Under the pieces are notes generated by a model. It was not told the origin of the DNA. It searched no databases and was given only the letters and a program-made list of their open reading frames with translations. The position numbers and the translations under genes were made by a program. A stretch of DNA of 64,000 nucleotides from Lentibacter algarum (lineage in GTDB: Bacteria > Pseudomonadota > Alphaproteobacteria > Rhodobacterales > Rhodobacteraceae): contig NZ_CP158687.1 of the NCBI RefSeq assembly GCF_040580765.1, forward strand, positions 186,001 through 250,000, written 5' to 3'. Each line of letters begins with the position of its first letter. The stretch's first letter is position 1. Below, piece by piece: positions 1-9,258 of this stretch.

Positions 1-976
1 CTTGTGTCAGAGTCGCTATGACAGTCCCGTTTGCGTCCAGAACATCGACCTGAACAGTGTGGTTCGCGCTTCCTCCGGAATTGTCATGTTCAAAGGCATT
101 GAATAACAGCTCGTATTGCCCGCCAGGCTGGGTCGTGATCGTCTGGCTTGCGGTGCCGCCGGTGCCTTGGTTCGAGGCATTGAAGGCCATCGCAGGGTTG
201 CCGTTGGCGGAGTATGCGAAGGTTCCGGTGCCTGTCGTGGTCCAGCCAGCTTCCCACGCGCTGAAATCTGCATTGGTGACCGTCACCGGATCGGCGAGAA
301 AATTGTCGCCATGAAGGGTATCGGCACCGGCGCCACCATCGATCTGATCGCTGCCCGCACCCCCGATGACTAGATCGCTCTGCTCCCCGCCGCTCAGCGT
401 ATCGTCGCCGCTGCCGCCATAGATGCTGTCATTGCCGCCATCGCCCGACAGGTCCTGCCCCGTAGTCGTTCCCGACGCATCCAGCACCTCGGCCCGATCA
501 GACCCGTCATAGGTCCCGACCGTGTTGGCACTGTCCGTAAAGTCGATGTCAAACCCGTGCGTCAGAGTCGTTTCAACATCGATCGATGACACCGATCCGA
601 TCAGTGGTGCATCAGCGGGAAAGGGTGAATCTCCGATCAGGTTGTTGGTGTGAAGCACGTCATTGGGAATGGCCGCGATGCCGAAGTTCTGCGAGCCGAT
701 CTCCACCCCGTTCTTGACAATTGTCAGGGTTCCAGTGTCGTCAACGCTGACGTTCCAGGTGGTCTCGACCCCCTCGTCAATGGCCCCGGGCACCTCTAAA
801 CTATATGCGGTTCCGTTCTGCTCGATCACGAAGCCGATAGTGTTCGTGTTGAACGTCTGGCCAAGCCAGATACTGTCGATCCCAGGGCCGTTGTTGAAGT
901 CGAACAGGCGCTGCCAGTTGCCACCGGCGAGATTGTCAAACGTCGCTACGACCTCAGCTGCAAAAACAATTGCCAT
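1..976 (-). CDS. RTX-type secreted calcium-binding protein, C-terminus outside window
   Basis: The reading frame opens at the ATG at 976 after a GAGGAAAG ribosome site and runs 325 codons off the left edge without a stop. Residues 10-125 look like a concanavalin/LamG-type jelly roll (NWQRLFDFNNG, then WLGQ). Residues 178-224 carry glycine/aspartate nonapeptide repeats such as GGSGDDTLSGG and GGAGADTLHG, which in RTX proteins bind calcium after export by a type I system. From residue 230 a second beta-rich segment begins, with a tryptophan-rich start and a GGQYELLFNAF core, resembling a carbohydrate-binding jelly roll. There is no N-terminal signal peptide, which fits type I secretion. Roseobacter proteins of this build often end in a Hint domain, but that part is not visible. 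The substrate and role are unknown. Confidence 0.75.
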   Translation of the reverse strand, partial: MAIVFAAEVVATFDNLAGGNWQRLFDFNNGPGIDSIWLGQTFNTNTIGFVIEQNGTAYSLEVPGAIDEGVETTWNVSVDDTGTLTIVKNGVEIGSQNFGIAAIPNDVLHTNNLIGDSPFPADAPLIGSVSSIDVETTLTHGFDIDFTDSANTVGTYDGSDRAEVLDASGTTTGQDLSGDGGNDSIYGGSGDDTLSGGEQSDLVIGGAGSDQIDGGAGADTLHGDNFLADPVTVTNADFSAWEAGWTTTGTGTFAYSANGNPAMAFNASNQGTGGTASQTITTQPGGQYELLFNAFEHDNSGGSANHTVQVDVLDANGTVIATLTQ

Positions 977-1201
977 CGGCTCTTTCCTCGACCAACCAGA
1001 CAGACACGTTCAGGCCACCCAGCTTTGGAGGCCGGTGACCAAATCACCATTCGGCTTAATCCAAATGGTTTTATAATGAATGAATTGGCATTTATTCGTC
1101 TGGCAGATGTCTTCTGCGCGGCATCATGCGCGGTCTGGGTCAGAGCAGGCCAACATTTGAAGAGCGCATCGGCTGTTCGCAGAGAATGGCCCGCGCCCGT
1201 A

Positions 1202-2242
1202 TTATTCTGCCATTTGTCGGTCGACTTGCTGTTCTTCATTGATCATTGCTTGCAGCTGCCGCCGAAACCGCAGTTGGCCACCGTCGATGGGCAGATCAAT
1301 GTGAGGTGATGTTTTGTTTGTCATGCCGCGCTGTACCTCGTTGAGGACATCACGGTCTTCTTCAAATGCGTGCTGCACATCCTCGCTCATCATCTGGCTA
1401 AGCGCTTCGTCGTCAGGGCGAATATTGCGCAGTTGGAACCAGTAGTAGCGGGTTTTGCTTTCTGTCGTTGGCGTCATGAAGTTGTAACTGTCCATGATGA
1501 ACGTGTTCTCATGAAGAGGACCATCAGGGCCGCCCGTGCCCGCAGGAGTAAACACCGCCTTGATCAGTGCGTGTGAGGGATAGCGCACTTCGTAATGCTG
1601 GAGGCGGTCGCAGTTGCCTTCGAACTCGACGACTTTTTTGTAAAACGGTGCTGGTTCGTGATCCATCATCCAACGATGAACAATGACACCCTCGTCGGTT
1701 TTCTGGACCCGCAAGGGCGTGTCTTTGGTTGCCGGGGCGGCAAAGCTGCTTTGGTGAACCCATGCGACATGTGTCGGATCAAGCAGGTTGTCACACATGA
1801 GCAGGTAATTGCATTCAAGCTCCATCGCTGCGCCACGGTTGATACCCCAGGCTGGGTTTCCGTAGTTTTCGATTTCAAAGATGTCAGCGATATCTGCGAG
1901 CGCAGGGTTGCCCATCCAGACCCAGACCAATCCATATTTTTCATGCAGTGGATAGGCATGCACTTTGGCGTTTGATGGAATGCCGCTAGCGCCTGGCGCC
2001 CAGACACATTGGCCCGCGCAGTTAAACGTGAGCCCATGATAGCCGCATTCGACAGTGTCGCCTTTGATGCGGCCTTTGCTCAGGGGCAGCTTGCGGTGAG
2101 GGCAGGCGTCTTCCAACCCGACAAGTTCGCCTGCTTCTGTTCGATAAACGCAGATATTTTCGCCCAAGACAGTAATCTGTTGAAGTTCGCGGGTGACTTC
2201 GTGATCCCACGCGGCAACATACCATGCATTCTTCAAAAACAT
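1202..2242 (-). CDS. Rieske 2Fe-2S aromatic oxygenase, VanA-like (vanillate O-demethylase oxygenase type)
   Basis: The 346-residue product has the two-domain build of a Rieske non-haem iron oxygenase alpha subunit. The cluster ligands are Cys47-x-His49 and Cys66-x2-His69 (CPHRKLPLSKG and CGYHG). The mononuclear iron site is in DNLLDPTHVAWVH, with Asp155, His158 and His163. Size and the short Rieske domain at the very N-terminus (MFLKNAWYVAAW) match VanA and related O-demethylases, which turn vanillate into protocatechuate plus formaldehyde using electrons from VanB. No VanB-like reductase lies beside it, so the electron donor must be elsewhere. Related enzymes act on toluenesulfonate or other methoxy-aromatics, so the substrate is uncertain. 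The hydroxycinnamate operon at 16-22 kb would supply vanillate, which favours the VanA reading. Confidence 0.8.
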   Translation of the reverse strand: MFLKNAWYVAAWDHEVTRELQQITVLGENICVYRTEAGELVGLEDACPHRKLPLSKGRIKGDTVECGYHGLTFNCAGQCVWAPGASGIPSNAKVHAYPLHEKYGLVWVWMGNPALADIADIFEIENYGNPAWGINRGAAMELECNYLLMCDNLLDPTHVAWVHQSSFAAPATKDTPLRVQKTDEGVIVHRWMMDHEPAPFYKKVVEFEGNCDRLQHYEVRYPSHALIKAVFTPAGTGGPDGPLHENTFIMDSYNFMTPTTESKTRYYWFQLRNIRPDDEALSQMMSEDVQHAFEEDRDVLNEVQRGMTNKTSPHIDLPIDGGQLRFRRQLQAMINEEQQVDRQMAE

Positions 2243-2582
2243 ATTCGTGTCCTTTCGGTGTAAGGCGGCGAAGGCCAGTCAGGCGCAAGCCATATTATCT
2301 GCTAACATCCAAACTCAATTTGCGCGTGTCGTATCGTGCGCAGAATAAAACTGAAATGCTGTTCTCTCGCATATTGCCTTCACGCGGCTCAGACAAGATT
2401 GCTCAGCCGATAGGCGGAACGCTCTGAGGGCATCCGCTTGATTAGGCGGTGCCTTCGCTTCGAAATGTTTAGTCACAGATTGTATCGTGCGCTTACCAGA
2501 CGGCCAGAGTGTTCCGACGCTGAGATCAGGGATTGTCGCGGGCATGATCGAGCATTTGGAGTGAGCGGATGTGAGAAAATAG
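2243..2582. other. Gap between ureG and the VanA-like gene
   Basis: This 340-base stretch follows the ureG stop and precedes the oxygenase start, both on the minus strand. It should hold the oxygenase promoter. I found no convincing terminator, operator palindrome or protein-coding frame; the frames that cross it continue antisense or out of frame into ureG. Confidence 0.5.
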
Positions 2583-3221
2583 CTACTCTGCGACGTGAGC
2601 TTGGGATTTGGCGAGACCCCCGATGTCCAGTATGTGGCGCAGTACGCTCTCGACCCCTTTTTGATTTCGAAGCGCACAGAAGACATATGGCCGTCCGCCT
2701 CGCATCTTTTCACAGTCCCGCTCCATGACATCAAGTGATGCGCCTACATACGGAGCCAAATCTGTCTTATTGATCACCAAGACATCTGATTTTGTGAGTG
2801 CCGGCCCACCTTTGCGCGGGATGTCTTCGCCTGCTGCCACATCAATCACATAGATCGTCATGTCTGCCAGTTCAGGGCTGTATGTTGCGGATAGGTTGTC
2901 GCCGCCACTCTCGATCAGCACAATATCGAGGTCAGCGTGGCGCGCGCGCATCTCGGCGACGGCGGCCAGATTGATTGACGCATCCTCGCGGATAGCCGTA
3001 TGGGGGCAGCCTCCTGTTTCCACACCGATAATGCGGTCTTGGGGCAGGATTTGCATCCGCATCAATGCTTCTGCGTCCTCTTGGGTGTAGATGTCGTTTG
3101 TGATCACCCCAATTGAGAAGTCTTTTTGTAAGTCGCGCGCGAGGCAGGCTGTAAGCGTTGTTTTGCCAGCCCCTACAGGGCCTCCAATTCCGATACGCAA
3201 TGGGCCGTTAAGCTGAGTCAT
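2583..3221 (-). CDS. ureG: Urease accessory GTPase UreG
   Basis: UreG is the cytosolic GTPase that, with UreD, UreF and UreE, drives nickel delivery and lysine carbamylation of apo-urease. The 212-residue protein starts with a P-loop ([13 protein letters not shown], residues 11-23) and keeps the family block [15 protein letters not shown] and the NKTDLAP nucleotide-specificity motif. Its length is normal for the family. The start overlaps the ureF stop by four bases (3218-3221), so the two are probably translationally coupled. It is the last gene of the ureDABCEFG operon. Confidence 0.97.
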   Translation of the reverse strand: MTQLNGPLRIGIGGPVGAGKTTLTACLARDLQKDFSIGVITNDIYTQEDAEALMRMQILPQDRIIGVETGGCPHTAIREDASINLAAVAEMRARHADLDIVLIESGGDNLSATYSPELADMTIYVIDVAAGEDIPRKGGPALTKSDVLVINKTDLAPYVGASLDVMERDCEKMRGGRPYVFCALRNQKGVESVLRHILDIGGLAKSQAHVAE

Positions 3222-3865
3222 GAGCGGAATATCCTTGGTTGAAGTGTTTCATGTCGCATGGCCGCGATGTCGGAGAGAAAAGCTGTGCTGCTGAGATCAT
3301 CTGGGTCTCTCTCTCGTGTGGTTTGGGCAATTTCTTCACACAAGGGCAGCAGAGCCGAGAGCACTCTTTGCCCATCGGTTTGGCCCAATGGGATAGCTCG
3401 GACAGCGGCCGATACGAGATTGCTCGCAAAGGCATGGAGATAGAGCGCGGCGGTGATCTCTACATCCAGTTTGCGGCGTGCTGCAGCGATACCCACAGCG
3501 ATGGGGTAACAGGCGTTGACGTCATCGCTGCCCCATATCGCGGCTGCTGTTTGAGAGAAGGCTCTCCCTTGAAGCGTGGTTTCCAAAACGCGTTCGGATG
3601 AGGCCGATACTGCGAGAGCTGTCAGATTTAATTGCTCCACTTCGTCATGCGATGTGCTGGCATAAGCGGCTCTCAGTAAGATACAGTCGTTGCGGCCACT
3701 GCCATGTGTGAGCACATCAGCCAGCCAGTCTTGGAGGGCGCCTGCCGTTGAAATCTGGCCGTTCTGAAAGGCTGTTTCCAACCCATGCGAGTAGGCAAAG
3801 GCTCCGACAGGAAAACTGGGTGAGAGCCATTGCGCAAGGGTCAAGATGTCGATGTTAGTGATCAT
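3218..3865 (-). CDS. ureF: Urease accessory protein UreF
   Basis: UreF is the all-helical accessory protein that bridges UreD and UreG in the urease activation complex and gates GTP hydrolysis. The 215-residue product shows the family opening [21 protein letters not shown] and the block GWG-like region near its centre ([18 protein letters not shown]). It overlaps ureE by 11 bases at its start and ureG by four at its end. Such overlaps suit a complex whose parts are needed in similar amounts. No damage is visible. Confidence 0.95.
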   Translation of the reverse strand: MITNIDILTLAQWLSPSFPVGAFAYSHGLETAFQNGQISTAGALQDWLADVLTHGSGRNDCILLRAAYASTSHDEVEQLNLTALAVSASSERVLETTLQGRAFSQTAAAIWGSDDVNACYPIAVGIAAARRKLDVEITAALYLHAFASNLVSAAVRAIPLGQTDGQRVLSALLPLCEEIAQTTRERDPDDLSSTAFLSDIAAMRHETLQPRIFRS

Positions 3866-4328
3866 GTGCAGTGGCTACGTGTTCATGGGAGTGGGTGCGG
3901 CCATGCCCATAGGCGCCGCCCTCGGGCGTAAAAGGCGCAGTGATCGGCTCAACAGTTGCGCCGAGATGCTCAAGCATATGACCGATGACTGGATCCGCTT
4001 GGATGAGAAGAAACTTATCGGTGATTTGACAGGGCGTGTGGCGGTTGCCCACGTGCCACGCCAGCCGCACAAGGCTATCCCCTGAAATTTTGTACAACGC
4101 CTCGTCACGCGCCGCGATCTGGACCAATACGCCTGTATCCAGCTCAAGAGCGTCTCCGTCGTCAAGCGAAGTTGTCTGCGCAAGATCAACAACAAAGGCC
4201 GCTCCTGAAACCGTAGTCAGGCGTTTGCGACGCAGAAAGCGCTCGGTGTAATCCAGTTCGCAGGTCATTGCGGTGCCGTGCCACTGGCCTTTGCGATGTA
4301 CGATCTGGGCGATGGGAAGGTCTGTCAT
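3855..4328 (-). CDS. ureE: Urease nickel metallochaperone UreE
   Basis: UreE binds nickel and hands it to the UreDFG complex. This 157-residue protein has the N-terminal peptide-binding domain (residues 1-75) followed by the metal-binding domain with GNRHTPCQI, where the conserved histidine sits. The C-terminus is a short histidine-rich tail ([17 protein letters not shown]) that can hold extra nickel. It begins nine bases after the ureC stop and overlaps ureF at its end. Confidence 0.95.
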   Translation of the reverse strand: MTDLPIAQIVHRKGQWHGTAMTCELDYTERFLRRKRLTTVSGAAFVVDLAQTTSLDDGDALELDTGVLVQIAARDEALYKISGDSLVRLAWHVGNRHTPCQITDKFLLIQADPVIGHMLEHLGATVEPITAPFTPEGGAYGHGRTHSHEHVATAHDH

Positions 4329-4337
4329 AGTGTCCTC

Positions 4338-6047
4338 TCAGAACATAAAATAGCGTTGTGCCATGGGAAGGACCGCGGCGGGTTGGCAGGTCAATAGAAC
4401 GCCATCGGCGCGCACCTCGTAAGTCTCGGGGTGCACTTCGACTTTGGGTAGGGCGTCGTTAAGGATCATGTCAGCTTTGCCGATGGTGCGCGTGTTGCGC
4501 ACGGCGACGGTCTGCTTTGTGAGGCCAAGTGTCTGCCCGATTCCAGCAGCCTGTGCAGCTCCTGATACAAAACTGACAGAGGTATGGCGAAGTGCGCTGC
4601 CATAGGCGCCAAACATCGGCCGACTATAGACAGGCTGTGGTGTCGGGATAGAGGCATTTGGATCGCCCATCTGTGCCACAACGATACTGCCCGCCATGAG
4701 CACCATTTCAGGCTTTACGCCAAAAAACGCAGGATTCCAGAGTACCAGATCAGCGCGCTTGCCGATGGAGATATCGCCAATGACATGGCTGACGCCTTGG
4801 GCAATAGCAGGGTTGATCGTGTATTTTGCGATATAGCGGCGCACACGTATGTTGTCATTTTCGCCTGTTTCCTCAGGCAATGCGCCGCGCTGTTTCTTCA
4901 TTTTGTCGGCCGTCTGCCATGTGCGGATCAAGACTTCGCCCACGCGGCCCATCGCCTGACTGTCAGAGGCAATAATCGAGAAGGCTCCCATATCGTGCAG
5001 GATGTCTTCTGCAGCAATCGTCTCTCGGCGGATTCGACTTTCGGCAAAAGCGACGTCTTCTGGGATCGACTTGTCGAGATGGTGGCACACCATGAGCATG
5101 TCGAGATGCTCCTCAAGCGTGTTGACCGTGAAGGGGCGCGTGGGGTTTGTCGATGACGGCAAGACATTTGCATCGCCGCATATTTTGATGATGTCGGGTG
5201 CATGGCCTCCGCCTGCGCCTTCGGTGTGAAACGCATGAATCGTGCGCCCTTTCAGAGCGCCAATTGTATGCTCGACAAAACCGCTTTCGTTCAACGTATC
5301 GGTGTGGATCATCACCTGAACATCCATGTCGTCGGCGACCGAGAGGCAGCAATCAATCGCGGCTGGTGTTGTGCCCCAATCTTCGTGGAGTTTGAGCGCA
5401 CACGCGCCACCCTTGACCATTTCGATCAAGGCTTCGGGTTGGCTGGCGTTGCCTTTGCCCGAGAGGCCGATGTTCATTGGAATTCCGTCAAAGGACTGTA
5501 GCATGCGGCCAATGTTCCAAGGCCCTGGTGTGCAGGTTGTGGCAAGCGTTCCATGGGCTGGCCCTGTGCCGCCACCAAAGCAGGTTGTCACGCCTGAGTG
5601 TAAGGAGTCTTCCATCTGCTGGGGGCAAATAAAGTGGATGTGGCTGTCCATACCCCCCGCCGTAAGAATACGTCCCTCGCCTGCAATGACCTCGGTGCCC
5701 GGGCCGACGATGATATCAACGCCTGACTGGGTGTCAGGATTGCCAGCCTTGCCGATGGCGTGGATCAGCCCATCTTTGAGGGCGACATCGGCTTTGTAGA
5801 TACCGGAGTGATCAACGATCAGCGCATTGGTGATCACAGTGTCGACGGCTCCGCCCGCGCGGGTGACTTGGGATTGGCCCATACCATCACGTATGGTCTT
5901 TCCGCCGCCGAATTTGACTTCTTCGCCGTAGATCGTCAGGTCACGCTCCACCTCGATGATCAGATCGGTATCAGCAAGGCGCAGGCGATCGCCTGTGGTA
6001 GGGCCATACATGGCAGCATATTGAGTGCGGGGGATTTGGACGGGCAT
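4338..6047 (-). CDS. ureC: Urease alpha (catalytic) subunit UreC
   Basis: UreC holds the di-nickel centre that hydrolyses urea to ammonia and carbamate. At 569 residues it has the usual length. Nickel ligands are in place: His136 and His138 (HIHF), His248, His274 and Asp362, and the carbamylated lysine is Lys219 in ALKLHEDWG. The flap carries Cys321-His322 in MVCHHLD, matching the catalytic histidine of known ureases. The gene directly abuts ureB: the ureB stop ends at 6048 and this ATG begins at 6047. The ORF is intact, so the operon should make active enzyme when nickel is available. Confidence 0.98.
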   Translation of the reverse strand: MPVQIPRTQYAAMYGPTTGDRLRLADTDLIIEVERDLTIYGEEVKFGGGKTIRDGMGQSQVTRAGGAVDTVITNALIVDHSGIYKADVALKDGLIHAIGKAGNPDTQSGVDIIVGPGTEVIAGEGRILTAGGMDSHIHFICPQQMEDSLHSGVTTCFGGGTGPAHGTLATTCTPGPWNIGRMLQSFDGIPMNIGLSGKGNASQPEALIEMVKGGACALKLHEDWGTTPAAIDCCLSVADDMDVQVMIHTDTLNESGFVEHTIGALKGRTIHAFHTEGAGGGHAPDIIKICGDANVLPSSTNPTRPFTVNTLEEHLDMLMVCHHLDKSIPEDVAFAESRIRRETIAAEDILHDMGAFSIIASDSQAMGRVGEVLIRTWQTADKMKKQRGALPEETGENDNIRVRRYIAKYTINPAIAQGVSHVIGDISIGKRADLVLWNPAFFGVKPEMVLMAGSIVVAQMGDPNASIPTPQPVYSRPMFGAYGSALRHTSVSFVSGAAQAAGIGQTLGLTKQTVAVRNTRTIGKADMILNDALPKVEVHPETYEVRADGVLLTCQPAAVLPMAQRYFMF

Positions 6048-6353
6048 TTACAGGTCTCCCATAACGTGGCCGTTAAAGCCAAAGACACGCCGCGCCCCAC
6101 CAATTGGGATCAACTGCACTTCGCGGCGTTGTCCTGGCTCAAACCGAACGGCAGTGCCGGAGGCAATGTCGAGCCGGTATCCATGGGCTGTCGCGCGATC
6201 AAATGTGAGTGCGGGATTGGTCTCGGCGAAATGATAGTGACTGCCAACTTGCACGGGGCGATCGCCCGTATTTGCGACCATTAGTGTGATGGCTGGCGCA
6301 CCTTCGTTCAGTGTCAGCATCCCCGCTGCTGGAAGCACCTCACCAGGGATCAT
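6048..6353 (-). CDS. ureB: Urease beta subunit UreB
   Basis: UreB is a small structural subunit that helps hold the flap of the active site. The start is placed at 6353, giving 101 residues that begin [11 protein letters not shown], the classical UreB N-terminus. An in-frame upstream ATG at 6419 would add 22 residues that belong to the coding region of the small upstream protein in another frame. The 6353 start has GGAG seven bases before it and its ATG overlaps the TGA of that upstream gene (ATGA). The core [13 protein letters not shown] motif appears here as [14 protein letters not shown]. Confidence 0.95.
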   Translation of the reverse strand: MIPGEVLPAAGMLTLNEGAPAITLMVANTGDRPVQVGSHYHFAETNPALTFDRATAHGYRLDIASGTAVRFEPGQRREVQLIPIGGARRVFGFNGHVMGDL

Positions 6354-6517
6354 TTGCGGCTCCACGCGAATAAGACTGCAAGTCCTATTGCAAGCAAGCT
6401 CAACACGAACGGCATCCAATTCGGATCTGTGACGTGCTGGTGCAAATGTTGCGCCTCATGGGCCGAAAGGGTGTTGGCCACAAACAGCAAAGGTAGACTT
6501 TTAAGGATAAGGTTCAT
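6350..6517 (-). CDS. 55-residue His-rich small membrane protein within the urease operon
   Basis: Between ureA and ureB a 55-codon frame starts at the ATG at 6517, nine bases after a strong GAGGAG ribosome site, and stops at 6350-6352 with its TGA overlapping the ureB ATG. The predicted protein has a signal-like segment (residues 1-19, [12 protein letters not shown]), a short histidine-rich stretch HEAQHLHQH, then DPNWMP and one membrane span ([16 protein letters not shown]) with a basic end SRK. The layout suggests a small inner-membrane protein with a periplasmic metal-binding stub. I do not recognise a named family. Position suggests a role in nickel handling or urea entry, but this is only inference. 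It is too short for most gene finders. Confidence 0.75.
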   Translation of the reverse strand: MNLILKSLPLLFVANTLSAHEAQHLHQHVTDPNWMPFVLSLLAIGLAVLFAWSRK

Positions 6518-6538
6518 TTTGGAATCTCCTCGGGATTT

Positions 6539-6841
6539 TTAGCGAATGGGGTTGTGGACGGTGACCAGTTTGGTTCCGTCAGGAAATGTGGCTTCGACTT
6601 GAACTTCGTGAATCATCTCTGCGATGCCTTCCATGCATTGGTCGCGGGTGATGACGTGACCACCAGCCTCCATCATGTCGGCGACGGAGCGGCCATCTCT
6701 TGCGCCCTCGACAACTGTGTCAGTGATCAGAGCAATGGCTTCGGGGTGGTTCAACTTGACACCGCGGGCCAGCCGTTTGCGGGCGACTTCGGCAGCCATG
6801 GCAATGAGCAGTTTGTCTTTCTCGCGAGGAGTGAGTTGCAT
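6539..6841 (-). CDS. ureA: Urease gamma subunit UreA
   Basis: UreA is the smallest structural subunit of urease. The 100-residue product matches the family over its whole length, from [20 protein letters not shown] to the C-terminal block [21 protein letters not shown]. It starts three bases after the ureD stop and ends 21 bases before the start of the small histidine-rich gene. UreA, UreB and UreC are separate genes here, as usual in proteobacteria. Confidence 0.97.
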   Translation of the reverse strand: MQLTPREKDKLLIAMAAEVARKRLARGVKLNHPEAIALITDTVVEGARDGRSVADMMEAGGHVITRDQCMEGIAEMIHEVQVEATFPDGTKLVTVHNPIR

Positions 6842-6844
6842 GGA

Positions 6845-7702
6845 TTATAGTCTCCAGGACAAAGGTAACGTGTTTTGGGTGAGATAGTTCAGAACAGGGA
6901 TCAGGGTGCGGCGCAGCTCAAAGCTATCGCTGGCAAGCTGGCGAACGACGAGCAGATCCTCGCCCAGCAGGCTTGCCCCTGCTGTTTCAGGTAGGAGGCT
7001 GCGTATCGTCTTTAGGTGGCGTTGGACGTCGGGGGCTACCATTACGAGACTTGCCATCGCGCCTGCGCCATTGGCAACTGCAGGTCGTGCTAGTTGCTTT
7101 GCCGCATCGCCCTTTAAATCCACACCGTCAATATAGATAGGGCGTCCTGCGCGGGTAATACGAATACGGTCTTGAAACATGACATCATTCAGAACCTCCA
7201 GCATTGCTGCGCGGCCAAAAACAATGGGCTCCACCATCAAAAGGCGCGCTGTGGGCGCGAGATCGATGCTCAGTCGGCGCTTGAGGGCACAGCGATCAAA
7301 AAGGATTAGTTCCTGCGGCAGCCAGTGGAGGCTGCTGCCGTCTTGAACAGTGATATCCGTTGCGAAGCTCCCGATTTCGTCGTGCTGGGCGCGATAGGCA
7401 CGTTCGGCTGCTTGCGTTGTCAGGCGCAGATGTGCGCCACCCTCGACATTTATCGTCAGGGTCAATTTGTCTCCCCCAGTGATGCCACCAGCTGTATTCA
7501 CCAGAACGGCCTCAGCGTCGTGGCTATATGTTTGTGGAAACACCAGCTTAAGAGACCCTGATTGGCGCAGATCGCGCAGTCGGGTTTTGCCCAGTGCATC
7601 TGTGGAGACGGACAGCTTTGCTGAGCCAATTGCACGTGGCTGGGGCATGCCTTTTGAGGGCAGATTTATGTGTCGTAATTGGTTGATAGCTGGTCCTGCC
7701 AC
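6845..7702 (-). CDS. ureD: Urease accessory protein UreD
   Basis: UreD (UreH) is the scaffold that docks the UreFG complex on apo-urease during nickel insertion. The 285-residue protein contains the family motifs TAGGITGGDKL-like (VNTAGGITGGDKLTL), TTQAAERAYR and LPQELILFD. The start at 7702 is the first in frame; Met19 (7648) is an alternative because the preceding residues are less typical. It is the first gene of the minus-strand urease operon ureD-ureA-small protein-ureB-ureC-ureE-ureF-ureG. No urea transporter lies upstream in the window. Confidence 0.95.
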   Translation of the reverse strand: MAGPAINQLRHINLPSKGMPQPRAIGSAKLSVSTDALGKTRLRDLRQSGSLKLVFPQTYSHDAEAVLVNTAGGITGGDKLTLTINVEGGAHLRLTTQAAERAYRAQHDEIGSFATDITVQDGSSLHWLPQELILFDRCALKRRLSIDLAPTARLLMVEPIVFGRAAMLEVLNDVMFQDRIRITRAGRPIYIDGVDLKGDAAKQLARPAVANGAGAMASLVMVAPDVQRHLKTIRSLLPETAGASLLGEDLLVVRQLASDSFELRRTLIPVLNYLTQNTLPLSWRL

Positions 7703-7960
7703 TTCGCATTAATGCTTGTATTCGAGCACAGTGGCGTACGGGAGGGCAGAGAGTAGGCGCAAAACAAACGGCTAAATCGTTCAGTCGATTAATTTGCGAT
7801 CACTTGAGGTCAATTTCGCCCAATAATCGGGCAGATATCAGCTGGGCTCGATTTCGCGTGCGCACAAAATTGATCCTTCGCTGCCGTGTGATGCGATGGG
7901 TGTGGTCCACGAGAAAGCCCTCTGCGATCAGTATAAAAATACCTACCAAAAGCCCTAAAT
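7703..7960. other. Gap upstream of ureD
   Basis: Together with the adjoining terminator this gap separates ureD from the quinone oxidoreductase gene. It must carry the urease operon promoter. I see A/T-rich tracts but no clear -35/-10 pair, no obvious NtrC-type sigma-54 GG-GC element, and no coding frame. Confidence 0.4.
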
Positions 7961-7994
7961 AGAAAAGGCTGGATCGCGTCGAACGCTCCAGCCT
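7961..7994 (-). terminator. Rho-independent terminator of the quinone oxidoreductase gene
   Basis: On the minus strand AGGCTGGA and TCCAGCCT form a perfect 8-base stem around a 13-base loop, followed at once by TTTTCT. It lies 24 bases past the stop codon of the gene ending at 8018. Confidence 0.8.
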
Positions 7995-8017
7995 CTCTTC
8001 AAATTTTATCGTGGCAT

Positions 8018-8992
8018 TCAGATTTCAAGGATCGTGCTGCCGATGGTTTGGCGGGCTTCCAGCGCGTCATGCGCCTTGCCCACGTCCTGTAGCGCGAAGC
8101 GTTGGCCGATGTTGATTTTGACGTCGCCTGACGCGACTTTTTCAAACAAGTGCTTCGCCATCGCCTGACAGGTTGCATGGTCGCCTATATGGGTAAAAAT
8201 CGTCGGGCGCGTGAGCTTCAGCGAGCCTTTTTTACCCAAAATGCCGAGGTCAAACGGCGGAACGGGGCCAGAGGCATTCCCGAAGGAAATCATCATTCCA
8301 AGGGGCTTGAGTGAGTCAAGTGACCCTTCGAACGTATCCTTCCCAACAGCGTCCATGACGACATCAACGCCTTTTCCGTTGGTCAGCTCTTGCAGTTTGG
8401 CAGCCCAATCCTCAGTGCGATAATTGATGCAATGGGTCGCGCCGTGGTCCAGAGCCAGCTGACATTTTTCGTCCGTTCCTGCCGTTCCGATGAGAGTGAT
8501 CCCTTCGGAGCGCGCCCACTGACACGCCAAGAGACCAACGCCCCCCGCAGCCGCATGAAACAGAACAGTATCCCCTGCCTTGAGGGGCACTGTCCGGTGG
8601 AAGAGGTATTCCACGGTCATACCCTTCAGCATCATCGCGGCACCTTCCTCAAAAGACACTTCATCCGGCAGCGGGCAGACCTGTGCAGCAGGCATCACCC
8701 TTGCCTCGGCATAGGCGCCGGGAGGGTTCGAGGCATAGGCGGCGCGATCTCCAACTTTCAGGTGCGTGACGCCCTCGCCAACAGCCTCGATCACGCCAGA
8801 TGCTTCCATGCCCATCGCGTGCGGCAGTTGCATCGGGTAGAGGCCAACCCTCTGATAGACGTCAATAAAGTTAAGTCCAACGGCCTTATGATTGATGCGG
8901 ACTTCGCCTTTTGCGGGCGCGCCGATCTCGAGGTCCACCAAGTTGAATTGCTCGGGGCCACCGTGCTCGTTGATCATTGCTGTAAGCGCCAT
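8018..8992 (-). CDS. NADPH:quinone oxidoreductase (Qor type, zinc-free MDR family)
   Basis: The 324-residue protein belongs to the medium-chain dehydrogenase/reductase superfamily, Qor branch: it reduces quinones or enones with NADPH. The GroES-like domain occupies residues 1-120 (INHKAVGLNFIDVYQRVGLYP is the typical Qor region) and the Rossmann domain follows, with AAAGGVGLLACQWA around residue 150. Catalytic zinc ligands of alcohol dehydrogenases are absent, as expected for this branch. The gene is alone, with its own terminator, and diverges from tamA. The physiological substrate is not known. Confidence 0.9.
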   Translation of the reverse strand: MALTAMINEHGGPEQFNLVDLEIGAPAKGEVRINHKAVGLNFIDVYQRVGLYPMQLPHAMGMEASGVIEAVGEGVTHLKVGDRAAYASNPPGAYAEARVMPAAQVCPLPDEVSFEEGAAMMLKGMTVEYLFHRTVPLKAGDTVLFHAAAGGVGLLACQWARSEGITLIGTAGTDEKCQLALDHGATHCINYRTEDWAAKLQELTNGKGVDVVMDAVGKDTFEGSLDSLKPLGMMISFGNASGPVPPFDLGILGKKGSLKLTRPTIFTHIGDHATCQAMAKHLFEKVASGDVKINIGQRFALQDVGKAHDALEARQTIGSTILEI

Positions 8993-9258
8993 ATTCGTTC
9001 TCCTGTTTCCACAGGCATGAAACCACTTATTCCCATTTGTTCAATGTTTATATTTGGTTGCGTTGGGCCAAAACGCTTTTCCGTTGAGGCGTGATACGCT
9101 TTCTGACGAGATCGACGCTTTCTGCCAAAGCCTGTGAGCCCTTTGCACGCTCTTGATGTTCGGGTGTGGCGCGTCTAAATTCTGCGCAGTTCAGACTTGG
9201 CTTTCAGCTGAATGATCACTGATATTTTAGTTCGACTATCATCGGGAAATAGCGACCA

